Positions 7,142 through 16,044 are shown, numbered from the stretch's first letter. The stretch: 64,000 bases of DNA from Akkermansia sp. (GCA_030523775.1 JAUNHW010000002.1:24981-88980), one strand, 5' to 3'. A program made the numbers and translations. The notes: generated by a model not told the origin, from the letters alone.

Positions 7142-8733
7142 AGAAGCCGCTCACAGCGCTGGCGCTCATCCTGGCGGCGGTTGCCGGCGGGTGGGCGGAG
7201 CTTTGCGGCTGGCAGCTTCCCACCATCTCCTGGGCGTTCACGGCCAGCCGTGAGGTGCCGCTGCTGCACTGCGCGGGCGGCAACTGCCCGTGGCTGGCGG
7301 CGGACGGCACGTTCCAGTGGTTCGGCTGGCTGTGCATGCTGCTGCTGTTTGCGGCGGGCCTGTTTGTGCTGTGCTGCCGAGCGGAAACCCTGCGCCCCGC
7401 GCCGCAGAACGTGAACCGCTGGCAGCGTTTCCGCAGCATGAAGCGCGGGTACCGCTCCCTGCTGGCCTTGGCGGGCATTGTGCTGCTGGCCGCGCTGGAC
7501 CAGTGCCTGGTGGGGCACCGCGCGCTCGCCGTGCAGTACAACGGCGCCTGGCATTTCCCCGCGTTCACGCGCGCAGTCATCCCCGCCTCAACCTTCGGCG
7601 TGCAGGGTGTGGACGGCCTGGCGGAGGCCAACTACCGCCGCATGGCGGATGAGGCAGGCACGCCCGGCGCGGCGCAGCGGGTCATCATGCCCCCCGTGCC
7701 GTACGAACCCACCGCGGATGCCGTACCCTTCCCGCGCGAGCCGCTCTCCCACCACCACGGCACCCTCCACGAACCCGATGGCACCACCCGCTACAACGGG
7801 TTGGCCTGCCGATTCCACCCCAACGGCACCATGCACCTGCGCCAGCGTTTCCGGGACGGACGCCCCGACGGCCACACGCGCGGCTGGGCTCCCGACGGGC
7901 ACGAGGTGTACTCCGCCCGCCACGAGAACGGCGAGCTGCGCGAGGAGCGCTATACGGGCAAGGGCACCGTGCAGGAATTCCTGCAAGCCACCGCGGAGAC
8001 GGATTTCTGCCGCGTGCACTACCACCCCGCGCCGCCTCTGCTGGACGGCCACCTGCTGGGAACCGACAGCCAGGGCGCGGATATCCTGGCCTACCTGTAC
8101 GGCGGGCTGCAGGTGAACATCAAGGCCGCGCTGTTCTACCTGCCGCTCATCTACGCGGTGGGGCTCACCATGGGCATGCTCATGGGCTACCTGGGCGGGC
8201 GGTTCGACCTGTTCACGCAGCGCGGGATAGAGATACTCTCCCAGCTGCCGTTCCTGTTCGTGGTGATGATCCTATCCGACCTGGTGCCGGCGGAGCTGCG
8301 CGGGCTGGTGCTCACGCTGGGGCTCATGGCCGTCTTCGGGTGGATGCAGATGACCTACCTCATCCGCACCGCCACCATGCGCGAGAAAACGCGCGACTAC
8401 GTGGCCGCGGCCCGCACCATGGGCGCCGGCGCGTTCTACATCATGCGCCGCCACATCCTGCCAAACCTCATCAGCATCATCGTCACGCTCGTTCCCTTCA
8501 GCGTGGCCGCGGTCATCCTCTCGCTCACCTCGCTGGACTACATGGGGTTCGGCCTGCCGGAAACCTACGCCAGCTGGGGCAGGCTGCTCAACGACGGCCT
8601 CTCCAAACTCTCCTGCCCCTGGGTGGTATCCGCCGCGTTCTGCGCGCTGGTGCTCATCCTGCTGCTGGTCACCTTCATCGGCGAGGCGGTGAGGGAGGCC
8701 TTCGACCCGCACCGGCACAGCCACTATGAATAA
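7138..8733 (+). CDS. yejE: peptide ABC transporter permease (YejE/OppC type) with large periplasmic insert
   Basis: 531 residues. After an N-terminal helix and two further hydrophobic segments comes a periplasmic stretch containing MORN/YwqK-like motifs (YNGLACRFHPNGTM, RFRDGRPDGHTRGWAPDG, ENGELREERYTGKG; about residues 200-280). Then LLGTDSQGADILAYLYGG marks the OppC-type transport domain, with the coupling loop DYVAAARTMGAGAFYIMRRHILPN. YejE/OppC proteins usually have 300-350 residues, so about 180 are extra. The ATG overlaps the previous stop (ATGA) and the stop overlaps the binding-protein start by 8 bases. Confidence 0.86.
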   Translation: MKKPLTALALILAAVAGGWAELCGWQLPTISWAFTASREVPLLHCAGGNCPWLAADGTFQWFGWLCMLLLFAAGLFVLCCRAETLRPAPQNVNRWQRFRSMKRGYRSLLALAGIVLLAALDQCLVGHRALAVQYNGAWHFPAFTRAVIPASTFGVQGVDGLAEANYRRMADEAGTPGAAQRVIMPPVPYEPTADAVPFPREPLSHHHGTLHEPDGTTRYNGLACRFHPNGTMHLRQRFRDGRPDGHTRGWAPDGHEVYSARHENGELREERYTGKGTVQEFLQATAETDFCRVHYHPAPPLLDGHLLGTDSQGADILAYLYGGLQVNIKAALFYLPLIYAVGLTMGMLMGYLGGRFDLFTQRGIEILSQLPFLFVVMILSDLVPAELRGLVLTLGLMAVFGWMQMTYLIRTATMREKTRDYVAAARTMGAGAFYIMRRHILPNLISIIVTLVPFSVAAVILSLTSLDYMGFGLPETYASWGRLLNDGLSKLSCPWVVSAAFCALVLILLLVTFIGEAVREAFDPHRHSHYE

Positions 8734-10912
8734 GCGCATCCCCACAACCGCCCTGCTGTGGGCCCTGCTGCCGCTCCTGCTGCCCTGCGGGTGCGGGGAG
8801 GGCGTGCGCAGCGGCGCGGAGTGGCAGCCGCCCGCAGAGGAAACCATGCCGCCCGCCTTCGCGGAGACGGAGGCCGTGCCGGACTACATGCGCGCCTGGC
8901 GCATGCCGGAGGGCTTTGCAGGCTTCACGGGCCGCTGGAACGCGCGCGTGCAGGGATACATCAACCGCCAGCTGGAAACGCTGGGTACAGACATGGCGGA
9001 TGCCCTGGACGCCTGCGCCACCCCCCTGCCCTGCGGAACCGCATACACCGCCGCGCAAACCCGCGCGCTCGCCGCGGCAGAGGGATTATGCGCCTTCCTG
9101 AACCGCCGCGCGGAGGGAGACTACCTGCGCTACCTCACCCCGCAGGACCTGCCCGCCAACCTGGATTGGCAGGACGGCGCGGACGAGCCGGAAATAGGCG
9201 ACCCGCAGGCGCAGAAGGGCGGCACGCTGCGGCTCGGCCTGCAGCGCTCCTTCCCCAACACCCTGCGCCTCTTCGGCCCCAACAGCAACAACGCCACCCG
9301 CAGATACATCTATGATGACATCTCCCTGCCGCTCGTGCGCCTGCACCCCGCCACAGGCCGCATCATCCCCGGCACGGCAGACAAGTGGGCCGTCTCCGCA
9401 GACGGGCGCACCGTGTTCTTCCACATAGACGATGCCGCGCGCTTCTCCAACGGCTCCAGGCTCACCGTGCGTGACTTCATCACCGCGCTGTACGTGCGCA
9501 CCTCGCCCCACGGCGCGGAACCCTTCTTTGCAGACCAGTACCTGAACGCCTTCTCCCACATCACCCTGTACGGCGACAACATTCTCGCCGTGACCCTGAG
9601 CACCGCGCGCCCGTACGCCCCGCACTACGCCGCCATATCCGCAGACTGCACGGCATTCTACGCGGAGTACGGGCCGGACTACCCCACGCGCTACCAATGG
9701 CGCGTGGCCCCCACCACCGGCGGCTACACCGTGGACACGGATGCGCTGGTGATGGGGCACAGCCTCACCATGAAGCGCGTGCCGGACTGGTGGGCGGCGC
9801 AGCGCAAGTTCACGCGCCACTCCTGCAACGTGGACCGCATCACCTACTCCTTCATCACGGAACCATCCAAGCTGCGCGAGCTCTTCCGCGTGGGAGAGAT
9901 TGACGTGTTCTCCGCGCGCGATGCCGACTTCTGGTACGAGGGGCTGGAGATAGACCCCGTGCGGCGCGGGTTCATCCAGCGCGTGCACTTCAGCAACATG
10001 TGGCCGCGCAACTGTTTCGGCTTCCACCTCAACTGCTCCGCCGCGCCCTTCAGCAACCGCAACATGCGGCTCGGCCTCCACCACGCCCTCAACGTGCGCC
10101 ACGTGATAGACACCATCTTCCGCGGAGACTTCTCGCGCGCAGGCTCATACTTCGGCGGGTTCGGCAAATACACGGATTCCACCATCACGGCCCTGCCGTA
10201 CTCCCCGGAGCGCGCGCGCGCCTACTTCGCCCGCGCCGGATACACGGAGGAAGGGCCGGACGGCATCCTGTGCAAGCCGGACGGCACGCGCCTGCAGGTG
10301 GTGGTGAGCTCACGCATCGACCCGCTGTACGCCAACTGCATGAACATGCTGCGGGAAGATGCCGCCGCATGCGGGCTGGACCTGCGCCTGGAGCAGATGG
10401 ACGACACCGTGTTCTACCTGAAGGTCAAGGAGCGCCAGTACAGCGCGGCCATCTGGTCCTGGGGCTTCACCCCACCGCTGCCGGATGCCGCCGCCTTCTT
10501 CCTCTCCACCTACGCCTACAACGCAGACGGCACACCGCTCACCGGCACCAACAACATCACCGGCACCAACTCCCCCTCGCTGGACCGCGCCATCATCGCC
10601 GCCCAAACCGCCGGCACGGAGGAGGAAGCCGTGGCCGCCCAGCACCGCGTGCAGCGGCTCATTGCCGCCACCGCCGCCTGGGTGCCGGGGTGGACCACCA
10701 CCTACTGGCGCTTCGCGCAGTGGCGCTGGCTGCGCTGGCCGGACACGCCGCAGTGCCGCTTCTGCCCGCCGCGCTATTTCGACCCGCTGGACAGCCACCT
10801 CTACTGGGTGGACGAGAAGATGAAGCAGGAAACCCTGGATGCCCGCCGCAGCGGCGCGTCTTTCCCGGAGCAGGACATCGTGATTCCCCTGCCGCCGGAG
10901 GCACAGCAATGA
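8726..10912 (+). CDS. yejA: extracellular solute-binding lipoprotein, family 5 (YejA-like)
   Basis: 728 residues. The signal peptide ends in a lipobox-like LLPCGC, so it is probably a lipid-anchored peptide receptor. After an extra N-terminal region of about 150 residues the family-5 fold begins at AQKGGTLRLGLQRSFPNTL. The hallmark region GTADKWAVSADGRTVFFHID and the YejA-type block NMWPRNCFGFHLNCSAAPFSNRNMR follow. It delivers oligopeptides to the two permeases. Both its ends overlap neighbouring genes, so all four genes should be translated together. Confidence 0.86.
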   Translation: MNKRIPTTALLWALLPLLLPCGCGEGVRSGAEWQPPAEETMPPAFAETEAVPDYMRAWRMPEGFAGFTGRWNARVQGYINRQLETLGTDMADALDACATPLPCGTAYTAAQTRALAAAEGLCAFLNRRAEGDYLRYLTPQDLPANLDWQDGADEPEIGDPQAQKGGTLRLGLQRSFPNTLRLFGPNSNNATRRYIYDDISLPLVRLHPATGRIIPGTADKWAVSADGRTVFFHIDDAARFSNGSRLTVRDFITALYVRTSPHGAEPFFADQYLNAFSHITLYGDNILAVTLSTARPYAPHYAAISADCTAFYAEYGPDYPTRYQWRVAPTTGGYTVDTDALVMGHSLTMKRVPDWWAAQRKFTRHSCNVDRITYSFITEPSKLRELFRVGEIDVFSARDADFWYEGLEIDPVRRGFIQRVHFSNMWPRNCFGFHLNCSAAPFSNRNMRLGLHHALNVRHVIDTIFRGDFSRAGSYFGGFGKYTDSTITALPYSPERARAYFARAGYTEEGPDGILCKPDGTRLQVVVSSRIDPLYANCMNMLREDAAACGLDLRLEQMDDTVFYLKVKERQYSAAIWSWGFTPPLPDAAAFFLSTYAYNADGTPLTGTNNITGTNSPSLDRAIIAAQTAGTEEEAVAAQHRVQRLIAATAAWVPGWTTTYWRFAQWRWLRWPDTPQCRFCPPRYFDPLDSHLYWVDEKMKQETLDARRSGASFPEQDIVIPLPPEAQQ

Positions 10913-11892
10913 ACGAAACATCCCCAAACGTGCTGGAGGTACGCCACCTTTCCGCCGCCTTTGAGCACGGCGGCAGCCTGCTCACCGCCGTGGACGATGT
11001 GTCGTTCACCGTGCCGCGCGGCAAGTGCGTGGGCATTGTGGGAGAAAGCGGCTGCGGCAAGAGCGTGACCGCCATGAGCCTGGTGCGCCTGCTGCCGCAA
11101 CCCGCGGGGCACATCACCGCCGGGCAGGTGCTCTTCAACGGGGAGGATGTTTTGCAGATGCCCGCACACCGCCTGCACCAGGTGCGCGGCGGCGGCATCG
11201 GCGTGATTTTCCAGGAGCCCATGAAAGCGCTCAACCCCGTGCACACCATCGGCGCCCAGATTGCGGAAACGCTGATGCTGCACCGCAACCTGGCAGAAAA
11301 GGAAGCGTGGGAGGAAAGCGTGCGCCTGCTGGAGCGCGTGCGCATTCCCGCCGCGGCACAGCGCGCGTGGGAGTACCCCGGCTCCCTCTCCGGCGGCATG
11401 CGCCAGCGCGTGGTCATCGCCATGGCCATTGCCTGCCAGCCGGACCTCGTGATTGCAGATGAGCCCACCACCGCGCTGGATGTCACCGTGCAGGACCAGG
11501 TGCTCTCCCTGCTGCGCCAACTGCGGCAGGAGGACGGCACCTCCACCCTGCTCATCACTCATGATTTGGGCGTGGTGGCGCAAAACTGTGACCGCGTGGT
11601 GGTGATGTACGCCGGGCGCGTGGTGGAAAGCGCGGATGCCGCAGAGCTGTTTGCCCACCCGGTGCACGCCTACACGCGCGCCCTGCTGGCCTCCATGCCG
11701 CGTGCGGAATACGCCCGCAAATCCCACCTGCCAGCCATTCCCGGCAGCGTGGCCTCCCTGGCGGAACATGTGCAGGGCTGCCGCTTCTGCCAGCGCCTGG
11801 GCGTGGACCCCGCCACCCTCACGGAGCGCCCCCCCATGCGGGAAATTGCCCCCGGCCACTGGGTCCAGGCCTGCCAAAGATGCACGGAATAG
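10909..11892 (+). CDS. peptide ABC transporter ATP-binding protein (OppD/DppD type)
   Basis: 327 residues from the ATG at 10909 that overlaps the previous stop. Walker A GESGCGKS (about 45-52), Q-loop IFQEPMKALNPVHT, signature LSGGMRQR, Walker B LVIADEPTTALD and H-loop ITHDL are intact. The C-terminal oligopeptide-family extension carries four cysteines (CRFC and CQRC), as in OppD/DppD proteins that hold an iron-sulfur cluster. Only one ATPase is encoded; Yej systems use a double-length YejF and Opp systems use OppD plus OppF, so this one either homodimerises or pairs with a subunit coded elsewhere. Confidence 0.88.
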   Translation: MNETSPNVLEVRHLSAAFEHGGSLLTAVDDVSFTVPRGKCVGIVGESGCGKSVTAMSLVRLLPQPAGHITAGQVLFNGEDVLQMPAHRLHQVRGGGIGVIFQEPMKALNPVHTIGAQIAETLMLHRNLAEKEAWEESVRLLERVRIPAAAQRAWEYPGSLSGGMRQRVVIAMAIACQPDLVIADEPTTALDVTVQDQVLSLLRQLRQEDGTSTLLITHDLGVVAQNCDRVVVMYAGRVVESADAAELFAHPVHAYTRALLASMPRAEYARKSHLPAIPGSVASLAEHVQGCRFCQRLGVDPATLTERPPMREIAPGHWVQACQRCTE

Positions 11893-11916
11893 CCAAGGGT
11901 GCCAAACGGCGTTGCC

Positions 11917-12675
11917 CTACTCCAGCACTAGGGAGACGGGGCAGTGGTCCGACCCCGTGACATCCGGGTGGATGGCGGCGCTTTTCACGCGCGGCATCAG
12001 GGATTCCGACACGCAGAAGTAGTCGATGCGCCACCCCACGTTGCGAGCCCGCGCACCACCGCGGAAACTCCACCAGGAGTAGGCGTCTTTCGTATCGGGG
12101 TGCAAGCGGCGGAAGGTGTCTGCAAAGCCCGCCTGCAGCAGCTGGGTGAACCCGGCGCGCTCCTCGTCGGAGAACCCGGCGCTGAAATGGTTGGTGTCCG
12201 GCCGTGCAATGTCGATTTCCTGGTGCGCCACGTTCAAATCACCGCAGAACACCACGGGCTTTGTCTCCGCCAGCTTGGAAGCGTACGCGCGGAAGGCGGC
12301 ATCCCACTCCTGGCGGTACGGCAGGCGGGCAAGCTCGTTCTGTGAGTTGGGCGTGTAGCAGCACACCACATAAAAGTCATCAAACTCCATGGTGGCCACG
12401 CGGCCCTCCGTATCATGCTCCGGCACGCCGATTCCCAGCGCGGTGGAAAGCGGTTTCACCTTGGAGAGGATGAGCACGCCGGAGTAGCCGGGACGCTCCG
12501 CGGGGTTCCACAGCGCATGCGGCCAGGAGGCCAGCCACAGGTCCGCCACCTGCTCCGGGCGCGCCTTGATTTCCTGGAAGCAGAGCACATCCGCCCCAAG
12601 TTCATCCATCTTCTCCGGCAAACCCTTGCCCAGCGTGGCGCGCAGCCCGTTCACGTTCCAACTCACGAGTTTCAT
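11917..12675 (-). CDS. xthA: exodeoxyribonuclease III
   Basis: 252 residues, usual for the family. Endonuclease/exonuclease/phosphatase motifs: SWNVNGLRA, CFQEIKA (metal Glu), YTPNSQ, GDLNVAH, GWRIDYF and the C-terminal GSDHCPV with the catalytic Asp-His. Repairs abasic sites and 3' blocks in DNA. The ATG at 12675 follows the TATCAT box by 6 bases, excluding longer in-frame starts. Divergent from ispG; the two -35 boxes are only 13 bases apart. Confidence 0.93.
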   Translation of the reverse strand: MKLVSWNVNGLRATLGKGLPEKMDELGADVLCFQEIKARPEQVADLWLASWPHALWNPAERPGYSGVLILSKVKPLSTALGIGVPEHDTEGRVATMEFDDFYVVCCYTPNSQNELARLPYRQEWDAAFRAYASKLAETKPVVFCGDLNVAHQEIDIARPDTNHFSAGFSDEERAGFTQLLQAGFADTFRRLHPDTKDAYSWWSFRGGARARNVGWRIDYFCVSESLMPRVKSAAIHPDVTGSDHCPVSLVLE

Positions 12676-12681
12676 GCCCCC

Positions 12682-12710
12682 ATGATACTGGCCCGCCCGC
12701 ACGCAGTCAA
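12682..12710 (-). promoter_or_regulatory. xthA promoter, near-zero leader
   Basis: TTGACT (12710-12705), 17 bases, TATCAT (12687-12682); the ATG at 12675 begins 6 bases later. Confidence 0.7.
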
Positions 12711-12723
12711 TGAGATTCCGTGC

Positions 12724-12751
12724 TTGAAAAGGCGGGCGGGTGGCGTACAAT
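12724..12751 (+). promoter_or_regulatory. ispG promoter, near-zero leader
   Basis: TTGAAA (12724-12729), 16 bases, TACAAT (12746-12751); the ATG at 12758 begins 6 bases after the -10. An upstream GTG at 12740 overlaps the promoter and is excluded. Confidence 0.7.
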
Positions 12752-12757
12752 GGGGAT

Positions 12758-14803
12758 ATGAGCCTGCTGCATTGTCCCAGTCTGTACCACTACACGCGGC
12801 GCGCCACGCGCGAGGTTGCCATCGGCAACACCGGCATCGGCGGCGCCAACCCCATCCGCATCCAGTCCATGCTCACCAGCGACACGCTGGACACCGCCGC
12901 CTGCGTGCGGGAATCCCTGGCGCTGGCGGAGGCCGGGTGCGAGATCATCCGCCTGACGGCGCAGACGAAAGTGTACGCGGCCAACCTGGAGAACATAGCG
13001 CGCGAGCTGCGCGCGGCGGGATGCCACGTGCCGCTGGTGGCGGATATCCACTTCAAGCCGGATGCCGCCATGGAGGCCGCCAAGTGGGTGGAGAAAATAC
13101 GCGTGAACCCCGGCAATTTCGTGGACAAGAAAAAGTTTGTGGAGCGCGACTACACGGACTCCGAGTACGAGGAGGAGCTGGACAAGATACGCGCCGCCTT
13201 CACGCCCCTGGTGCTCTTCTGCAAGGAGCACGGCCGCGCCATGCGCCTGGGCGCCAACCACGGCTCCCTCTCCGACCGCATCCTCAACCGCTTCGGCGAC
13301 ACCCCGGAGGGCATGGTGGAAAGCGCGCTGGAATTCGCCCGCATTGCCCGCGACCTCAACTACCACCAGCTGGTGTTCTCCATGAAATCATCCAACGTGA
13401 AGGTGATGATCCAGGCCTACCGCCTGCTCGTGAAGCGCCTGGCGGAGGAGGGGGCAGACTGGAACTACCCCATCCACCTGGGCGTGACGGAGGCCGGCGA
13501 GGGCGAGGACGCCCGCATCAAGAGCGCGTGCGGCATCGGTTCCCTGCTGGCGGACGGCATTGGCGACACCCTGCGCGTCTCCCTCACGGAAGACCCCGTG
13601 CACGAGGTGGCGCCCGGCTTTGAACTGGCCGCCCCCTTCCAGCCCGGCGCGGGCGGGCACGGCACCGCGCCCGAGCGGGAGCCGGAGGCCGTCATCGATC
13701 CCTTCGCCTACCACAAGCGCAAGGCGGATGTGATACAGCGCGGCGGCGTGAGCCTGGGCTGGAACGAGCCCGTGCGCGTGGTGCTGCCCGCCGCCGCCAT
13801 CACCGCGCTGGATGCCGCGCAGATGGGTGATTTCATGCCGGAGATTTCCTGCGAGGACGCCGCCGCCGTGGAGGTGGACCCGCGGGATGCCGCCGCATGC
13901 GCCGCGCTGCAAGACGCCCCCGCCACGCTGGTGACCGTGAAGGACGGCGTGGACATGCCGCCCGTGCAGGCCTTCCGCCTGCTGGCAGCCATGGTACCCG
14001 CGCGCCATCCCATCCTGCTGAAGGATACGCTGGGCGGGGAGGGCAAGCTTTCCGCGCCCATGGCCGCCGGGGTGAACATAGGCTCCCTGCTGTGCGACGG
14101 CATCGGCAACGCCGTGTGCATCCGCTTGGAGAAGGACCCGGAAAAGGCCGCGCGCCTGGCATTCAACCTGCTGCAGGCCGCCGGCGTGCGCGTGAGCAAG
14201 ACGGAATTCGTCTCCTGCCCCTCCTGCGGGCGCACCCACTACAACATCCAGGAGGCCTCCGCACGCATCCGCGCCGCCATGGGCCACCTCAAGGGCGTCA
14301 AGATTGCCGTCATGGGCTGTATCGTCAACGGCCCCGGCGAGATGAGCGATGCCGATTTCGGCTACGTGGGCGGCGCACCCAACAAAATCAACCTGTACGT
14401 GGGCCACACCCCCGTGGAGATGAACATCCCGCAGGATGAGGCCGTGGACCACCTTGTGGCCCTCATCAAGAAACACGGCCGCTGGGGGGATGCCAAATAT
14501 TTAACGAGTGACGATGGACGATTGACAATTTGGATAAATGCGCGCTCCGCGCGCGGGATTTTCCGAAAAAAAGGGGGCCATGCAAAAGCATGGCCCCCTC
14601 TGTCTTCCGGAAATGGGTTGGGAAATCAGCGCTTGCTGAACTGGAAGCGCTTGCGGGCACCGGGACGGCCGGCCTTCTTGCGCTCCTTCATGCGGGAATC
14701 ACGGGTGAGCAGACCCTGCGCACGCAGCAGCGTGCGGTATTCCTCGTTGATCATCACCAGGCTGCGGGCAATCGCCAGGCTGATGGCACCCGTCTGGCCG
14801 TGA
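12758..14803 (+). CDS. ispG: 4-hydroxy-3-methylbut-2-enyl-diphosphate synthase, long three-domain form, with C-terminal read-through
   Basis: Penultimate step of the MEP isoprenoid pathway: a reductive iron-sulfur enzyme converting MEcPP to HMBPP. The order is TIM barrel (about 1-290, IQSMLTSDT and VADIHFKPD), an inserted A* domain (about 290-470) as in Chlamydia, Bacteroidetes and plant enzymes, then the Fe-S domain (EFVSCPSCGRTHYNI and GCIVNGPGE supply the cysteines). Family homology ends near KKHGRWGDA at about 14497. The frame stays open for about 100 more codons of low-quality sequence, crossing the rpsI terminator and 178 bases of rpsI antisense. The extension looks like loss of the native stop. 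Confidence 0.9.
   Translation: MSLLHCPSLYHYTRRATREVAIGNTGIGGANPIRIQSMLTSDTLDTAACVRESLALAEAGCEIIRLTAQTKVYAANLENIARELRAAGCHVPLVADIHFKPDAAMEAAKWVEKIRVNPGNFVDKKKFVERDYTDSEYEEELDKIRAAFTPLVLFCKEHGRAMRLGANHGSLSDRILNRFGDTPEGMVESALEFARIARDLNYHQLVFSMKSSNVKVMIQAYRLLVKRLAEEGADWNYPIHLGVTEAGEGEDARIKSACGIGSLLADGIGDTLRVSLTEDPVHEVAPGFELAAPFQPGAGGHGTAPEREPEAVIDPFAYHKRKADVIQRGGVSLGWNEPVRVVLPAAAITALDAAQMGDFMPEISCEDAAAVEVDPRDAAACAALQDAPATLVTVKDGVDMPPVQAFRLLAAMVPARHPILLKDTLGGEGKLSAPMAAGVNIGSLLCDGIGNAVCIRLEKDPEKAARLAFNLLQAAGVRVSKTEFVSCPSCGRTHYNIQEASARIRAAMGHLKGVKIAVMGCIVNGPGEMSDADFGYVGGAPNKINLYVGHTPVEMNIPQDEAVDHLVALIKKHGRWGDAKYLTSDDGRLTIWINARSARGIFRKKGGHAKAWPPLSSGNGLGNQRLLNWKRLRAPGRPAFLRSFMRESRVSRPCARSSVRYSSLIITRLRAIARLMAPVWP
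14566..14598 (-). terminator. terminator of the rplM-rpsI operon
   Basis: An 11-bp perfect stem (gggggccatgc / gcatggccccc) with a 4-base loop, followed on the minus strand by seven T. It lies 28 bases beyond the rpsI stop and inside the ispG read-through frame. Confidence 0.88.
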
Positions 14804-15030
14804 ATGCCACCACCGTGGGAGACAACGCGCACGTCGTACTTCTTCATGGTGTTGGTGGCGTAGAAGGGCTGAAGCACCGCGTTCTGCAGGGCATCCGTGG
14901 GGAGGTACTCCTCAAAGCTGCGGCGGTTGATGGTGATCTTGCCGCTCTTGCCCTCCTCTACGGGGGTGAGCCAAGCGTGGGCGATAGCCTCCTTGCGGCG
15001 TCCGGTGGAATTGTAAGGTGTGGTAGACAT
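14626..15030 (-). CDS. rpsI: 30S ribosomal protein S9
   Basis: 134 residues. Typical motifs are STGRRKEAIA at the start, GKITINRRSFEEYL, GGGIHGQTGAISLAIARSL, LTRDSRMKERKKAGRPGARKRFQFSKR at the end (basic tail reaching the P-site tRNA). Second gene of the conserved L13-S9 pair, 23 bases after rplM. Its last 178 bases are overlapped antisense by the ispG frame. Confidence 0.96.
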   Translation of the reverse strand: MSTTPYNSTGRRKEAIAHAWLTPVEEGKSGKITINRRSFEEYLPTDALQNAVLQPFYATNTMKKYDVRVVSHGGGIHGQTGAISLAIARSLVMINEEYRTLLRAQGLLTRDSRMKERKKAGRPGARKRFQFSKR

Positions 15031-15053
15031 GATGGAAAGAGGTTCTGTTTAGG

Positions 15054-15476
15054 TTACACGGCTTCGGGGTTCTGGGCGGCGTGGGGATGCTCCGCACCCA
15101 CGTACACCTTCAGGCGGGTGGCCTGCGCACGGCCCTGGCGGGTGTGCGGCACCATGCCCAGGATGGCGTGCTCCAGGATGAGCTCCGGATGCGTCTTGCG
15201 CAGCTTGGCCGGCGTGGTCACGCGCTGGTTGCCCACGTAGCCCGTGTAACGCGTGTAGATCTTGGTGGTCTCCTTTGTGCCGGAGAGCACCACCTTGTCC
15301 GCGTTCACCACGACCACGTAGTCACCGCAATCCACATGCGGGGTGAAAATTGTCTTGCACTTTCCGCGCAGCAGGTTGGCTGCCTGCACGGCAACCTGAC
15401 CGAGCACCTTGTCGGCGGCGTCGATCACATACCACTTGCGCTCGATATCCTGAGGCTTTGCAGAGTACGTCTTCAT
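15054..15476 (-). CDS. rplM: 50S ribosomal protein L13
   Basis: 140 residues. L13 motifs: KWYVIDAADKVLGQVA near the N-terminus, HVDCGDYVVVVNADKV and ILGMVPHTRQGRAQATRLKVY. Binds domain II of 23S rRNA early in assembly. Transcribed with rpsI from a strong promoter with a leader of roughly 60 bases. Confidence 0.96.
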   Translation of the reverse strand: MKTYSAKPQDIERKWYVIDAADKVLGQVAVQAANLLRGKCKTIFTPHVDCGDYVVVVNADKVVLSGTKETTKIYTRYTGYVGNQRVTTPAKLRKTHPELILEHAILGMVPHTRQGRAQATRLKVYVGAEHPHAAQNPEAV

Positions 15477-15542
15477 ATTTTTCTAACTGATTTCCGGGAA
15501 TTTCCGGCTTGCGCCGGGGAACCTTCCAGTTCCGGGGCGGCT

Positions 15543-15571
15543 AATCTACTCTCGTTCTCCCCTTTTGTCAA
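15543..15571 (-). promoter_or_regulatory. rplM-rpsI promoter with long leader
   Basis: TTGACA (15571-15566), 17 bases, TAGATT (15548-15543). The leader of about 60 bases to the ATG at 15476 contains a small hairpin, ccggc-gcaa-gccgg. The leader may carry autoregulation as in other ribosomal protein operons, but no known motif is recognised. Confidence 0.75.
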
Positions 15572-15633
15572 CCGCATTTTGAGATTTAGGGCAACTTTTT
15601 TTCAAATCCGCCCCCGGGGCGGCGAATTTTCAC

Positions 15634-15662
15634 TTGCCAATCCGCGCGCCCGGCATTAAACT
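15634..15662 (+). promoter_or_regulatory. infA promoter
   Basis: TTGCCA (15634-15639), 17 bases, TAAACT (15657-15662), giving a leader of about 43 bases before the ATG at 15712. Confidence 0.55.
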
Positions 15663-15711
15663 CAACCCGCATGCACCCGCTGCGGCGCATGCCCAATCAA
15701 CATCAAGCATA

Positions 15712-16044
15712 ATGGCAAATCCTCCGAACAACCGCGGCCCGCGCCCCCAGGGGCGCCCCAACGGCCCCCGCAGAAACCCCAACAACCGTCCCGCAGCACC
15801 CGCTCCCAAACCCAAGCCCAAGGATGACGACGGCGAGGGGGAGGTTGAGCTGGAGGGCGTGGTATCCGCCGTGCTTGCGGGCACCATGTTCCGCGTGAAA
15901 GTGGCCAACGGGCACGAATTCCTGGCCCACATCTCCGGCAAGATGAGGAAGCGCTTCATCCGCCTGGTGGTGGGAGACCGCGTGAAAATTGAGGTTTCCC
16001 CGTACGACATGGAGAAGGCGCGCATCACCTTCCGCATCGGTTGA
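15712..16044 (+). CDS. infA: translation initiation factor IF-1 with long N-terminal tail
   Basis: 110 residues from the ATG at 15712. The S1/OB fold (about 42-110) is clear: [36 protein letters not shown], then [23 protein letters not shown]-1 normally has about 72 residues. Here a 40-residue tail rich in Pro, Asn, Arg and Lys, closing with an acidic run (DDDGEGE), precedes it. The tail starts at a good ATG well downstream of the promoter, so it is probably translated. IF-1 sits in the 30S A site with IF-2 and IF-3. Confidence 0.88.
   Translation: MANPPNNRGPRPQGRPNGPRRNPNNRPAAPAPKPKPKDDDGEGEVELEGVVSAVLAGTMFRVKVANGHEFLAHISGKMRKRFIRLVVGDRVKIEVSPYDMEKARITFRIG

Noticed and set aside
10000..10908. 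5' extension of the peptide ABC ATPase frame
   Set aside because: The extra 300 residues are Arg/His-rich shadow of the binding-protein gene; the family start is at the ATG 10909 overlapping the previous stop.
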